Shown here piece by piece: positions 23,743 to 34,200 of a DNA stretch of 64,000 bases. Both the position numbers and the translations under genes were made by a program. The stretch comes from Hygrocybe punicea (lineage: Eukaryota > Basidiomycota > Agaricomycetes > Agaricales > Hygrophoraceae). The DNA lies in assembly GCA_963556145.1 (NCBI GenBank), contig OY744470.1, forward strand, positions 1,488,001 through 1,552,000, given 5' to 3'. Every line of letters begins with the position of its first letter. The first letter of the stretch is position 1. Under the pieces are notes generated by a model, which was not told where the DNA came from, did not search any database, and saw only the letters and a program-made list of their open reading frames with translations.

Positions 23743-24122
23743 ATACCCCCGGAACAAGGGGAATCGTCCCGATTATCCGGTGGAAAAACGGAATCATACA
23801 TGGCAGCGCAATCGATGAATTCGCGGTAGGGATCGACAGGATCATCGGTGAACCAGACGGGAATGGTGGGAGGAACAGCAGGAGGGGGAGGTCCAATGGG
23901 ACGCGCAGAGTAGAAGGACTGTGGGGCAAAGAAAGGGTCAACGCCAAGGTGGGCGATAGACGACGTGGGATGGACGGAGCCAAAGGAAGAAGGTCGCATG
24001 AGGTCGACAGCAAAGCGAACACCACGATCGCAGAGACGGCATTTCAAACGAGGAATATGAAAACGAGGAGGAAGAAGACGATGATACGGAGAAGAAGGAA
24101 GGTAAACAGCAGAGGCAGACAT
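23361..24122 (-). CDS. Third open frame of the Ty3 element, unknown function
   Basis: Begins at ATG 24122 (MSASAVYLPSSPYHRLL), about 80 bp after the pol stop, and reads 253 residues through the polypurine region into the 3' LTR. It is Pro/Ser-rich, with LKCRLCDRGVRFAVDLMRPS near the start and an acidic stretch (FTDDPVDPYREFIDCAAMYD). No signal peptide or membrane segment supports an envelope. It is an intact open frame in an element whose pol is full of stops, which is notable, but low-complexity composition alone could keep it open. Function unknown. Confidence 0.4.
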   Translation of the reverse strand: MSASAVYLPSSPYHRLLPPRFHIPRLKCRLCDRGVRFAVDLMRPSSFGSVHPTSSIAHLGVDPFFAPQSFYSARPIGPPPPAVPPTIPVWFTDDPVDPYREFIDCAAMYDSVFPPDNRDDSPCSGGIVTFHPDLTPTSDPVSDSASQDNVITWVRNIIEDNQRRYPNPHDYPHQPITADTSYTLIQALNNTAQHNHRISCLLTPDLQHSRWPPRWHPKTHRPRSQARRRSSRSLSSTQPRMMKKPTLKSFTSI

Positions 24123-24203
24123 GGGGGAGCGAAGAGAAAGAGCAAAGAAAGGAAAGAAAAGGGAACAGTCCGTATATACGAAAGTGAAGATTAGGGCAGG
24201 CAA

Positions 24204-27200
24204 TTAATACACGAGGTGATCGGGGTTAACGGGATGATCACGGGTAAAAGAAGAAGGAAGAAGAGAAAAACGATGCGGGGTGGAAATGTCATATTCGTGA
24301 TGAAGGGCGGCGGAGGGGATTGGTGAAGGGAGGCGAAAACAATGGATGATGGGGAAGGCGTAAGGACAGACTTTCTTGCGAGAGTTGAAATCGAGGTTGC
24401 CGAATCTGGCGGTGTCGGCAATTTGGGCGGGGGCGATGATGGGGGAAGAGATTTCGATGATAGAGGTAATGGCATCAACGGGGGCGGTTTCGTAGAGGTA
24501 TGCGTGTGTAATGCCGGGAGGAAAGAGGTATTTACGGAATTCGTGGTTTTTTGAACCGTCAAGGATGAGGGCAGCATTATGTGGATGGATAACCAGTAAA
24601 ATGGAAGAGGAAGAGAAAGGAGGGATAACGGAAGGGGGGAGAGTGAAAAGGGAATGAAGAGATGATGAAGAAGGAGCACGGGGATGTAATCTATGGAAAT
24701 CGTCGACGAGATCCTGGCAGTAAGCGGTTTCGGATGCGGGGATCCAGGAATCTTCGTCGTGGGGGTAATTGAGCCAATGTACTAAATAATATAACTTGTT
24801 ACGGCATATACGGGAGTCAAGGATGTGTTCTATTTCGTAATGATCGTTGTTGTCGATAATTTCAGGAGGGGGTCGAAGATGATGTTTTTGCTGGATGGGA
24901 GAAGAAGGAGGTTGGAATGGGGAAAGGAGAGCGACGTTGAAAATGGGGAAGATTTTCCAGGTTTTCGGTAATTTCAGTTTGTACGATGAAGAACCGATTT
25001 TGTCGAGAACAGTGAATGGGCCAAATTTCTGGTTGTCGAGCTTTTTACTAGGTCGATCTGTGGTCAAATTCTTTCCATTCAGCCAGACTTTGTCACCAGG
25101 GGAAAAGACAATTTTCTTGACATGACTGTCATACTTATCCTTCATTGTCTGCTTCGTTACATCCGCTATTTCGCCGATCTTCTGCTGTATCGTCTTCATT
25201 CGTATGACGAAATCATGAACGGCTTCATTCACAATGGGCGTATGTGTATCGAGTTCGAGGCCCGTCCATGGATGTTGCCCTTGTGTTGTGAAGAAAGGAG
25301 AAGTTTTGATTGCGGATGATTCGTGGTTGGCCAATGCAAATTCCGCAAGGGCGAGCCATTCGTGCCAATCATCTTGTCGGTAATTGGTGAAGAACCGAAG
25401 GAAAATTTCGAGTTCTTGGTTCATCCATTCTGTTTGTCCATCAGCACATGGATGATATGCTGTCGTTGGACGTCCTTTGATACTGATCAGGGAATATAAT
25501 TCGGTGATAAATCGTGAGACAAAAATAGAACCACGATCGGAGATGATGAAACGTGGCATGCCAAAACGTTTGAAGACGTGATCACGGAATAGTCGTGCCC
25601 ATCCTTCCGATGTCAATGTCGTATTTGTGGCGATAAATATGGGATGTTTCGACCGCTTATCGACGACAACTAGAATGGCGTCAAAGCCATGTGACTCTGG
25701 TAGGGGACCGATCATATTGACAGAAATCGTATGCCAGTTATATGGTGGTACGTCATGTGGGAAAAGTTGTCCAAGTTGTTTTCCTCGTCGTGGTTTATTC
25801 TGTTGACATTCCGCACAACCATTGATATAACGTTCCACATCTTCGCGTATGGTTGGCCATGTTATTGTTCGTGAAATCAACTCGGTTGTCTTATCACGGC
25901 CGGGATGGCCGGCGATGGGATTGTCATGATGTAGGGCAATAATGTTATCGGTCGTGGGAGATGTGTGTAGTATTTGTCGGATTGCTTGTTCTGGTGGGAT
26001 AAAAAGTGATTCAGGAAGACCAATCATACCTTTATTGTCCATTTCTTTTGGCTTATGATCAATGTGTCGGGAAAGGAGATCGGCTTTTTTGTTTTGCGAT
26101 CCTTTGCGATACAATAAGCGGAAATTGTAATCTTGTAGGAACGCGATCCAGCGAGCTTGTCATCGAGTAAGATCTTGTGGTTTGCGGTAATATTCCAAAT
26201 TCCGATGATCGGTAAAGACATCAATCTGTTCTTTTGCGCTGAGAAGGAATTGTCGCCATTCTTCGAAACTTTGTATGATTGCGAGCAATTCTTTGTCAAA
26301 AATCTGGTAATTTCATTCAGCTGGTGTCATTGTTGTCGACATATAAGCTACAGGACGAAAAAGGCCATCGGGTTGTTCCTGCGATAGGATGGCACCGATT
26401 GCATAATCCGATGCATCGCATTCGATGGTAAATCTTTTATCAGGGACAGGCAAAACGAGAATTGGGTCGGTCGTTATGATGAACTTCAGACGATCGAATG
26501 CGTTTTGCTGTTCTTCCGTCCAATCCCATTTTGCTTTTCCCGTCAGTTTGTGTAATGGACTCGCAATCTGTGAGAAATTTTCAACAAAATGACGATAAAA
26601 GTTCAGAAAACCAATGAAACGTTGGAGTTCAGTCTGGTTTGTTGGGACTGGCCAATCGGTGATAGCGTTGGTCTTGATTGGATCCATTTGGACTTGACCA
26701 TGTCCGACGATGAGACCGAGATAATCGACTTTTTCTTTGTCGAATGTACACTTCTTTGGCTTTAAGAATAGATTATTTTCGCGGAAAATCTTCAGGACTT
26801 GTTTCGTTCGTCTTTGGTTTTCTTCGAGTGACTTTGAGAAAATCAGGATATCATCCATGTATACCAACAACCATCCTTCACGTATCTCATATCGGAAGAC
26901 GTGATTCATCAGTCGTTGGAATGTCGGCGGTGAATTCTTCAAGCCGAAAAACATAACTGTTGGTTCGAACAGGCCTTTTGGTGTCAAAAAGGCGGCTTTG
27001 TGTTCATCACCTTCTTTGATGCGGACATTATTGAATCCCCATCGTACATTGAGTTTCGTGAAGTATTTTGCTTCAGCCAATTGGTTAATGATATCGTTGA
27101 TCAATGGTAATGGATATTTATCATCAATCGTCCATGAGTTTAACCATCGGTAATCTTGTATTGGTCATCGTTCCGCTGCATCTTTCTTCGACACAAAGAA

Positions 27201-28600
27201 AAAAGGAGAAGCATATGGTGATTTTGATGGTCGGATCCGTCCTGTCTTCAGGTTTTCATCGAGGAACTTGTCAAGATGTTCTTTTTCACTTGGCGATAAA
27301 GGATATAACTTGCAATCATGATGATCTGGTGCATCCGGTTTCAGGGTAATCGCATGATCCCATGGCTTTCGTGCTGGTAATTCATTGAAACCGGATGGTT
27401 CAAATACATCACGATACTCATGGTATGTCTCTGGAACCAACTCCTCGAATGTCTTTTCTTTCTGTTGTTCTTGTGCCTTTATAGCGAGTTCCGTCGACTT
27501 TGTCATGAATGAACGAAAATGTGCTGGATCCATTGTCTCTTCCATCATTTGGTCGAACCAAAGAGGTTGTTCCCAGACTACGGTATTGAATTCAGTCGAT
27601 CTTATTGTTGATGGTATGCCACAACCAGAAAGACATCGCGAGAACTTGATCTCGTTTTCGCGCCAATCAATTTCTGGATTATGCTTCTTTAGCCAATCAT
27701 AGCCAAGGAAAATGTCCATTTTCGCCAATGTCGTTACAGCGAAACGAAGTAATTCTTGATGATCTCTGAGACGCATTTGTAACTCGCAGTATTCCGTGAT
27801 TTGTCCTGTCTTCGGTTGTGTTCCATCGCTCATGTAGGAATTGAATGGGTTTACATATGGTTTTGTCGGAATGTTATGTGCTTTGACGTATCCGATATCG
27901 ATGGCACAAATGGTGCAACCACAATCAATCAAGCTGGTCATGGGATATTGTCGTCTATCTTGCGGGACAGAAACAAAACCATGAACCAACAGCGCCATGC
28001 GAAGTTCGGAATCCTTTTGCATTACTGCGCGTACTGATTCCAGTGTTCGTGGTTCTTGTGGTGAATCCTGTGGCATATTTTGTACCAACCATTGTACTGC
28101 TTCTGCGATTGGTTGTCGATTGAGTGATAAGACAAGTCCCGGTGAAATCTTTTCCGTCCATTGATCATAGATGTCAAAATCATTCAGGAGGTCAAGGGCA
28201 TAACCCATTGTGGTTGAACAAATAGCAACAATTGTTTCCATCGCATTGAATTCGGATTCAATTGTTGTCTTTCTTTTCTCTTTCGGGGGAACTGGTTTCT
28301 CTTCTTCGTCCGCAACATGGGTATCTTGCCACGTGTTGCTTTCCTCTTTCGGCTCTGGTTTCGTCGTTTGTCTCAGATCGTTGCGGAGGACCTTGAGTTT
28401 GATGAAAATGTTATCGAATTGTTTACATACGTGTACATCTTTCTCGAGTTGTGCGATTGTGGCCTCCTGCGCTTCACGTCGTTTCTTCAAAAACCCTCTT
28501 GTTTCAACTTCAACGCCGTCAACTCATCCATCAATGCTGCAATTCGGGCGTCTTTGCCGTCATCGTCCTGTTGTTTCGTTGTTTGTGGTATCGTCTGCAT
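24204..28600 (-). pseudogene. pol: Ty3 pol: protease, RT, RNase H, integrase, chromodomain, ASCH-like C-terminus
   Basis: One frame broken by stops. Coiled-coil start at ATG 28600, a 1-nt frameshift at a T run near 28493, protease LIDCGCT (family usually DSG), and RT to 26313 with YMDDI intact. Then RNase H (TIECDASDYAIGAIL) and integrase: zinc finger ending CAECQQNK, core SVNMIGPL / IISDRGS / GQTEWMNQELE. A chromodomain (YEIEHILDSR to YLVHWLNYPHDEDSW) follows. Residues about 515-600 of the last segment resemble an ASCH/PUA-like domain (LVIHPHNAALILDGSKNHEF, YLYETAPVDAI). TGA stops lie after KKDAAER, after TPAE and after LTR. The first catalytic Asp is Asn in both RT (TKLNVRWGF) and integrase (SVNMIGP), so the enzyme is inactive. 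Confidence 0.9.
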
Positions 28601-28603
28601 TGA

Positions 28604-29644
28604 TCAGACTTGTTGCCGTCCTTGTTGCTCTGGACAATTTCGCGAAATATGTCCAGGTTGTTGGCATTTGAAACATATTCCTTTCTTCATGTATTCCTGT
28701 CGCTGTTCGTCGGTTAAACGTGTAAACGTTTGTTGTCTTGGTTGGGTTCGTCGGGTGTCGACGTCCATTGGAACGGATTCCGCCTGAGGGCGGGGTGTTG
28801 ATGTTTGTTGAGGGCGTGGAGTTGTCGTTGTCGGCGTTGTGGCTGGGTTGTATCGTGTCTTTGCCGTTGTTGTATTCATGGACCGTATCTGGTCCTGACG
28901 GCGTCGCCACTGTTGGTCTAACTGGACTGTTTGCATACGCCATTCTTCAATGGTAGTCGGGATCGTCATACCGGTGTAGATTTGATTGATCAATGGTTTG
29001 TTCATGTGGAGTTCAATCAATTGAATGAGATAACTGTCGTTCAAGATTTCGCCGAGCCCAGCGATACGTCGGAGAGTGTCAAACTCAATCCAAAACTCAT
29101 CGGCTGTCATCTTTCCCTGACGTAAGTCGTTTAACTTCGTCAATGCGTCCTTCTTCTGATCTGGTTTCTCGAAATGTCGTCGAAATTCTCTGGTAAACTC
29201 TTCCAGAGATCCGAAGTTGATGGGGGAGTGCTGCAAGGCAATGTCGACGTACTCGTCTGCCCATCGTCCAGCGAGTCCTCCCTGTAAATACGAGAGGATA
29301 AAAAGGATCTGTTTCTCTTCGCTGTCGAACACGGTTCTGTTTGCGCGGATATAGATGAAGGCGCTATGGAAGAATGTTTTGAATCCTTCTTTATTGCCAT
29401 CGTACTTAGCTGGCGGAGCAATATGTGATTTTGGAGGTGACGGGGCTGCGGGTGCAACAACGGTGGTGTCTTGGGTTTCGTGGGTTTCTTCGTTGTCGGA
29501 CATTCTGGTTTGGGTTCGGGGTTGAGTTTGATAGTGAGGAGTAGTTGTTGAAGGAGGAAATGATGACGAGGGGAAAGGCGCGGTTCGGACACTAGTCTGT
29601 GTTGCAACGTATTGGTCAAAGTCGTTGTCAGAGGAATCTGACAT
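28604..29644 (-). CDS. gag: Ty3 gag (capsid and nucleocapsid)
   Basis: 346 residues: an acidic, Pro-rich N-terminus, a retrotransposon Gag domain (PPAKYDGNKEGFKTFFHSAF, EEFTREFRRHFEKPDQKKDA), and a single CCHC zinc knuckle CFKCQQPGHISRNC near the end. It forms the particle shell and binds the genomic RNA. The gag TGA (28604-28606) is followed after three bases by an ATG in the same frame that leads into pol, so the ancestor was probably a single gag-pol frame with CGA at this position, or used stop readthrough. Confidence 0.92.
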   Translation of the reverse strand: MSDSSDNDFDQYVATQTSVRTAPFPSSSFPPSTTTPHYQTQPRTQTRMSDNEETHETQDTTVVAPAAPSPPKSHIAPPAKYDGNKEGFKTFFHSAFIYIRANRTVFDSEEKQILFILSYLQGGLAGRWADEYVDIALQHSPINFGSLEEFTREFRRHFEKPDQKKDALTKLNDLRQGKMTADEFWIEFDTLRRIAGLGEILNDSYLIQLIELHMNKPLINQIYTGMTIPTTIEEWRMQTVQLDQQWRRRQDQIRSMNTTTAKTRYNPATTPTTTTPRPQQTSTPRPQAESVPMDVDTRRTQPRQQTFTRLTDEQRQEYMKKGICFKCQQPGHISRNCPEQQGRQQV

Positions 29645-29756
29645 TTCAGGTGCAAGATGGTATTCTTCGTCACGGTCGGAATCTGGGGTTCGATATCGTC
29701 GGGGTTCCAGGTTGTCTTTGGTTTGAAGTTGAGAGAGTAGAGAAAGTTTAGTCTTA

Positions 29757-30323
29757 TGTTACAGATCGCTGTTCTTATAGCGGACTCCGGCAACAACAAA
29801 CCAAACGAGGATGATGTTATAGATAAAAACGAGTACAAACAATGATAAGGGGAAAAGGGGAGGGGAGTCTGGGTGTCTGGTAGTGGTCGGGGGAAGAGTA
29901 GCTAGACTAAACTTAAGGGTACTGACTACAAATGTCCTGTATTATATACTAGTGAACGACTTCAGGGTCGGCTTCTTCGTCATACGTGGCTGCGTGGAGG
30001 ACAAGCTCCGGGATGAACGGCGTCTTGCTTGGCTTCATGGTCTATGTGTTTTGGGGTGCCAACGAGGCGGCCAACGGCTGTGTTGCAAGTCTGGTGTCAG
30101 CAGACAGCTGATCCGATGATTGTGTTGCGCGGTATTGTTGAGTGCCTGTATCAACGTGTATGATGTATCGGCGGTGATCGGTTGATGGGGGTAATCATGA
30201 GGATTGGGATACCGTCGTTGATTGTCTTCGATGATATTCCGGACCCAGGTTATGACATTGTCTTGTGACGCTGAGTCAGAGACGGGGTCGGAAGTGGGGG
30301 TTAAATCGGGGTGAAACGTAACA
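29757..30323 (-). repeat. 5' LTR of the Ty3 element
   Basis: 567 bp, bounded by TGTTAC and GTAACA, nearly identical to 23176-23742. It should contain the element's promoter and polyadenylation site; I identified no specific motif. Confidence 0.93.
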
Positions 30324-32802
30324 GCGATCTTGCCATTGGTGAAAACACAACCCTGTCTCACAAAAAACATCTCATTCTTCTATTTGACTTCTCGATGATG
30401 GTGTCTACTGGCTCTTATGATGCAACCCACGGCAACATCTTCCGCAACATTGCTGTGACGTTAGCCATCTTTCTCCAGAAGTACTTGGGGATACTTGGGG
30501 ATCCATCACCGAAAGATTAGATCATTGAAAACGATGTTGTGACATCACTTCAATTGGTTCTGGTTAGCATTTTCAACTTGGCATTGCACTGGAGTACTGA
30601 CTGAGAATAATAGCACCTCATTGTTAGCCATGGTTACATGACTTTCATTGGTGTGGACAAATATGATGCTCTGGCAAACACATGTCTGATGGGTGGGGCT
30701 AGTCATGATGAGACTAAGCGGCAGATCAAGAATTTGGAGGTGATCCTCAAACCCAAATTTTTTGGTGTTATAAAAGAAGCTTCTGGGAAAGTCTGTCTCA
30801 AAGTATTGGCTCAGAGGAGTCTTGCCTGCATTCCAGGATGCATTCAGGTCCTGCCTATAATAGCCTTTGCAGGTTTACATGATCCAAAGTTCGAGACATC
30901 GTTACTCAGACTGTTTCTCACTTTCCAGAGCAGGACGGAGAGGCAATCCTGGAAACACTCCAGCACTGGTACAATGGTTACTTGTTCGCTTCTGAAACTA
31001 ACGACTGTGATCTCATGTACAACCCGCAACTTGTCTTCACTCATTTGCAATCCATGATTACCAATGGGAATATGACCACTGCCCTTGGGGAAGCTAGTGT
31101 GATACATTCTTTGACTGTGTTGGCGGCTATAAAGGAATCTAGCTTGGTCACAATTGAGCATCTCCTCCGATTGGCTATGGGGAAACATGTCACTTATCAG
31201 GTTTTGCCTGCATTTTGCTATGCTGAACTTGCGAGAAGTGAGCAGTCAGCATCCATGACCTGGAGTCTCCTGTATTATCTGGGGGTAGTAACCCATTGTG
31301 AAGGATCCTGTGATCTGTGTATTCCTAATGCTGTTATGAAATTCCTGGTCAGTGCTAACTCTTTCATGTAAGATGTCATCTGATGAGATCATTGCACAGG
31401 TGAATGGGTGACTGAAGACTTTTTTCTTCAGTAGCCAGACATTTTTGGTGCAGGTGGCCAGAGCCTGCAGTTCAAGGCAAGGGAGATGGCCCCATTCGTC
31501 CTTCTACTTGAACAGTTCTTCAAATCCAGAGTCTCCAGAGCTGCCGGAAGCTCTTGTGAGCCTGCCCTGGAAATGGCAGTCAAAATCTTGTTGTTTCACA
31601 GTACGCTGTGCATTTCACAGGTGTGCCTTGTTGTGGATGCCTCCAAAACTTATCATGACAGACGATTTGGATTTGCCGATGTCTTGATTGGTTCAGAGCG
31701 ACAACATGATGATGGGGTTTTGATACATGTGTTGGAACTCAAGCATATATCGCTTGAATGCATGTGGAGAGTGACTCTACCAGATCCCAATGTCCCTTGC
31801 AACTCCTCCAACAAGTTGTTAGAGCCCATCATAGAAGGTCTACGTAGAGCAACAGAAGAAGAATTACTGCATCAGAAATACTGCTATTGGGATAGAGATA
31901 AGAAGAAATGGTCTGTGTCAGATGTGGAGCAAGAACTGGACCAGGCACTTGGTCAGCTCCATAGATATTTGGATGTCATGTCCTGAGGTAAGGCGTCTGG
32001 ACTGCAACCTGGGATAATTGACTGCAGAATTCGATGCCGCAAGGGCCAGGATAGCCTTGCAGGATACATCATAGTCTGTGTTGGTGGTTTGCGAGTCCTC
32101 TGCAGGCCAGGGAAAACAGTGCAAACGAACATCGCCTTGGACATATTTAGGGAAAAGGCGGTTTAATGACTCTGTCAGTATTGTTTTGCTTGGATTTTTA
32201 TTATTGCTGTTTTCAGAAAGGTTGGTGGAGCTTGAAATCTGCTGAAATCTGCCGAAACCCCCCCCCTAGCTCGCGAGATGAATATCTCAATAACTACAGC
32301 AGCTACAAAGAAATCGTGGATAGGTACGTGATCCCCTCATCAAGGGCTATGCAGCCCCACCATTTTTGGAGTGATTTGGTGCATTTTTTATAGGGTAGGA
32401 TAGTACACCCTGAATATACAGTATTTCTACAATAACTAATGCAAGTGCCATTCAAAATACATGTTTATCATCTCAGAACATGTGCATAGGGTGTATTAAG
32501 GCAGCCCCATAGTTTTGAGGTGCCGCTGGACAAATGTTGCCATCAGCGCTTGAGCATGGGAGTTCCTGCTCACAACCAACAGCATGCCCCACGGGCATGC
32601 ACTTTCAGACGATTCAAGGCAAATCATTGTGAAGATGGCATCCTCTGTATCTGTAGACGAAATTGTACAACTCTCCGGCATACCCAAGCAAACGGTTGAA
32701 CGAGTTCTGGCCCATTTCAAATGTGATGGTGCTGTTGCACGCAACAAGCCACCCCCTCGTCTCCTTGGTGCATCTCGGGTGATTTCACTGGAGAACATTC
32801 AG

Positions 32803-33777
32803 TAGTGAATGTCACAGGTAGCATGACACGTGCGGGTCACGGGTATGGGTAGATGTGGGTGTGGGTGTGGGTCACCAAATTGGGACCCGCACTCAACCCA
32901 TACCCACACCACAGGTCGACGGGTTTCTTGCAGGTACATACTAGGTAAGTTTGATATTCTATTTCTTGCTATTGATACCTTTTTCACTCAGAACTACGTT
33001 ACATCACGTGAACGTTGGAGTGGTCCCGAGGGACCTCTCGGGATCAGGGACAGAATCGCACAGAAAGGTCAAGGTGGATGGGATAGAGAACTGTCTACTA
33101 CATCCGGAACTGGCTACTGACTAAGGTCCAGGTCACGTGACATGACAGGCACCACTACTACAACGTGACATCAACAACATGTCAAACGCAACAACAGGCA
33201 ACGTGAGCAACAGCAACAGCAACGCCAGCAACAGCAATGGCAACTACAGGAATGACAGAAAAAGACAGGAGATGAGGAGAAGTGCAGCAGGGTGTGGTGC
33301 ACCCACCCCTGCTGCCTCAGGTAAGTTTATTCTTATACTATCTATGTTACTGATGATCACATACGACACAGAAGACGGCCTGGCCATCTGCACCCATGTC
33401 CGTGGCCTCGCACCCACCCTCACACCTGTCGCTTCATATGCATGCCCTCGGTCCTGCACCCTTGTGCACCAGCATCAACCAGCCCAATGCCATGCCCACG
33501 CCCACATGGATCCCGCCAGCACCCCCAGTGCACCTCGCGGATGTGCACCGCCACGTCAATTGACGTCGGCACTGCATCCGCAAGGTCGTCAGGGAAAGGC
33601 CACCACAATGGGGTGTGGGTATGATGTGCACCCACGACCCACGTGTCACCCATGTTGCCTGCCAAAAACCCCTGGGAAACCCGCGCCAACCCATACCCGT
33701 GGTGGTGGGTACGGGTTTTTCCAGGTATGGGTATGGGTTGGCCCAGGAAACCCATGGGTAACCTGTGCCATTCACTA
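32803..33777. mobile_element. hAT-like non-autonomous element A, 975 bp
   Basis: 8-bp target duplication ACATTCAG (32795-32802, 33778-33785). Ends TAGTGAATGTCACAGGTA and the inverse of TAGTGAATGGCACAGGTTA. The subterminal zones are arrays of GGGTATGGGT/ACCCATACCC in opposing orientation at the two ends. The interior has GTGGTGCACCCACC followed by a splice-donor-like GTAAGT (33293-33325) and the nested palindrome at 33533-33590. An open frame at 33179-33778 is repeat translation, not a gene. Confidence 0.88.
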
Positions 33778-33878
33778 ACATTCAGGTGAGTATCTGTTTC
33801 CGAGGACTACATGACAGTTTTTGACCAGCTCCGCCCAGTTCATTGAAGGGACAATCCGGTTCAGGCCAGATGCGTACC

Positions 33879-34200
33879 TAGGGCATAACAAGGGTAAGGG
33901 AAACCCGGACGGGTAAACGGGTCTGGTAAGGGGCGGGTAAGGGTACGGGTCACGATTCCCCTACCCGTCAGCTTTCATTTGAGCCAAGGATTGTCCAAAA
34001 CGGTCAAGTATTGAGTGAGATATGAGCAAAACACTTGATTTCAGTGTTTTACTCATATCTCACTCAATACTTGACTGTTTTGGATGATCTTTGGCTTAAA
34101 ATGACGGGTAAACCCGTGCGGGTATGCGGGTACGGGTACTGGCGGGTACGGGTACGGGTCGGGCCTTAGGTACCCAGGGGTTTACCCCTGTTATGCCCTA
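33879..34200. mobile_element. hAT-like miniature element H, 322 bp
   Basis: Ends TAGGGCATAACAAGGGTAA and the inverse of TAGGGCATAACAGGGGTAA. The 8-bp duplication TGCGTACC/TGTGTACC (33871-33878, 34201-34208) differs by one CpG transition. Subterminal motif ACGGGTAA. The centre is a near-perfect palindrome around 33990-34080. Inserted in the same transposase gene as element A. Confidence 0.82.

Larger units (their letters stand above)
23176..30323 (-). mobile_element. Full-length Ty3 chromovirus retrotransposon, decayed
   Basis: 7148 bp with two 567-bp LTRs (23176-23742 and 29757-30323) and a perfect 5-bp target duplication GCGAT (23171-23175, 30324-30328). Internal order on the minus strand is gag, protease, reverse transcriptase, RNase H, integrase, chromodomain, an ASCH-like extension, then a third open frame running into the 3' LTR. 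The LTRs differ at about nine positions by my reading, all transitions and all but one at CpG, so the insertion is fairly young. It is inserted in the AAA-ATPase part of the Crinkler gene. Confidence 0.95.
20654..31986 (+). pseudogene. Crinkler-type protein gene (header domain, AAA-ATPase, PD-(D/E)XK nuclease) split by two LTR elements
   Basis: Three coding segments on the plus strand flank two insertions. Segment 1 (20661-20959) is the ubiquitin-like Crinkler header: NNVFPVKIAPTESVSDLKEA, KLDLTSNEPLSAL, ending KVFSEPPKEE. Segment 2 (22613-23175) continues with KHLHIVVHLPCVG, then WHPIPGTGS and a P-loop in FFCPWRWGKTTFLNMLAAYY. Segment 3 (30329-31986) has LILLFDFSMM, FIGVDKYDALAN, YNPQLVFTHL and the nuclease core RFGFADVLIGS with VLELKH. 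Crinklers are nucleus-directed proteins known from oomycetes and fungi; the nuclease architecture suggests DNA cleavage. Besides the insertions there is an in-frame TGA after MSHSL, a frameshift in a CT run near 20825, a TGA after QVDFIE, and a frameshift near 30900. It is therefore dead. Confidence 0.85.

Noticed and set aside
29140..29838. 232-codon minus frame overlapping gag
   Set aside because: Different frame over gag with Thr/Pro-biased content and no motif; gag itself has a Gag domain and zinc knuckle.
33179..33778. 199-codon frame beginning MSNATTGNVSNSNSNAS
   Set aside because: Low-complexity translation within hAT-like element A; it ends at the element boundary.
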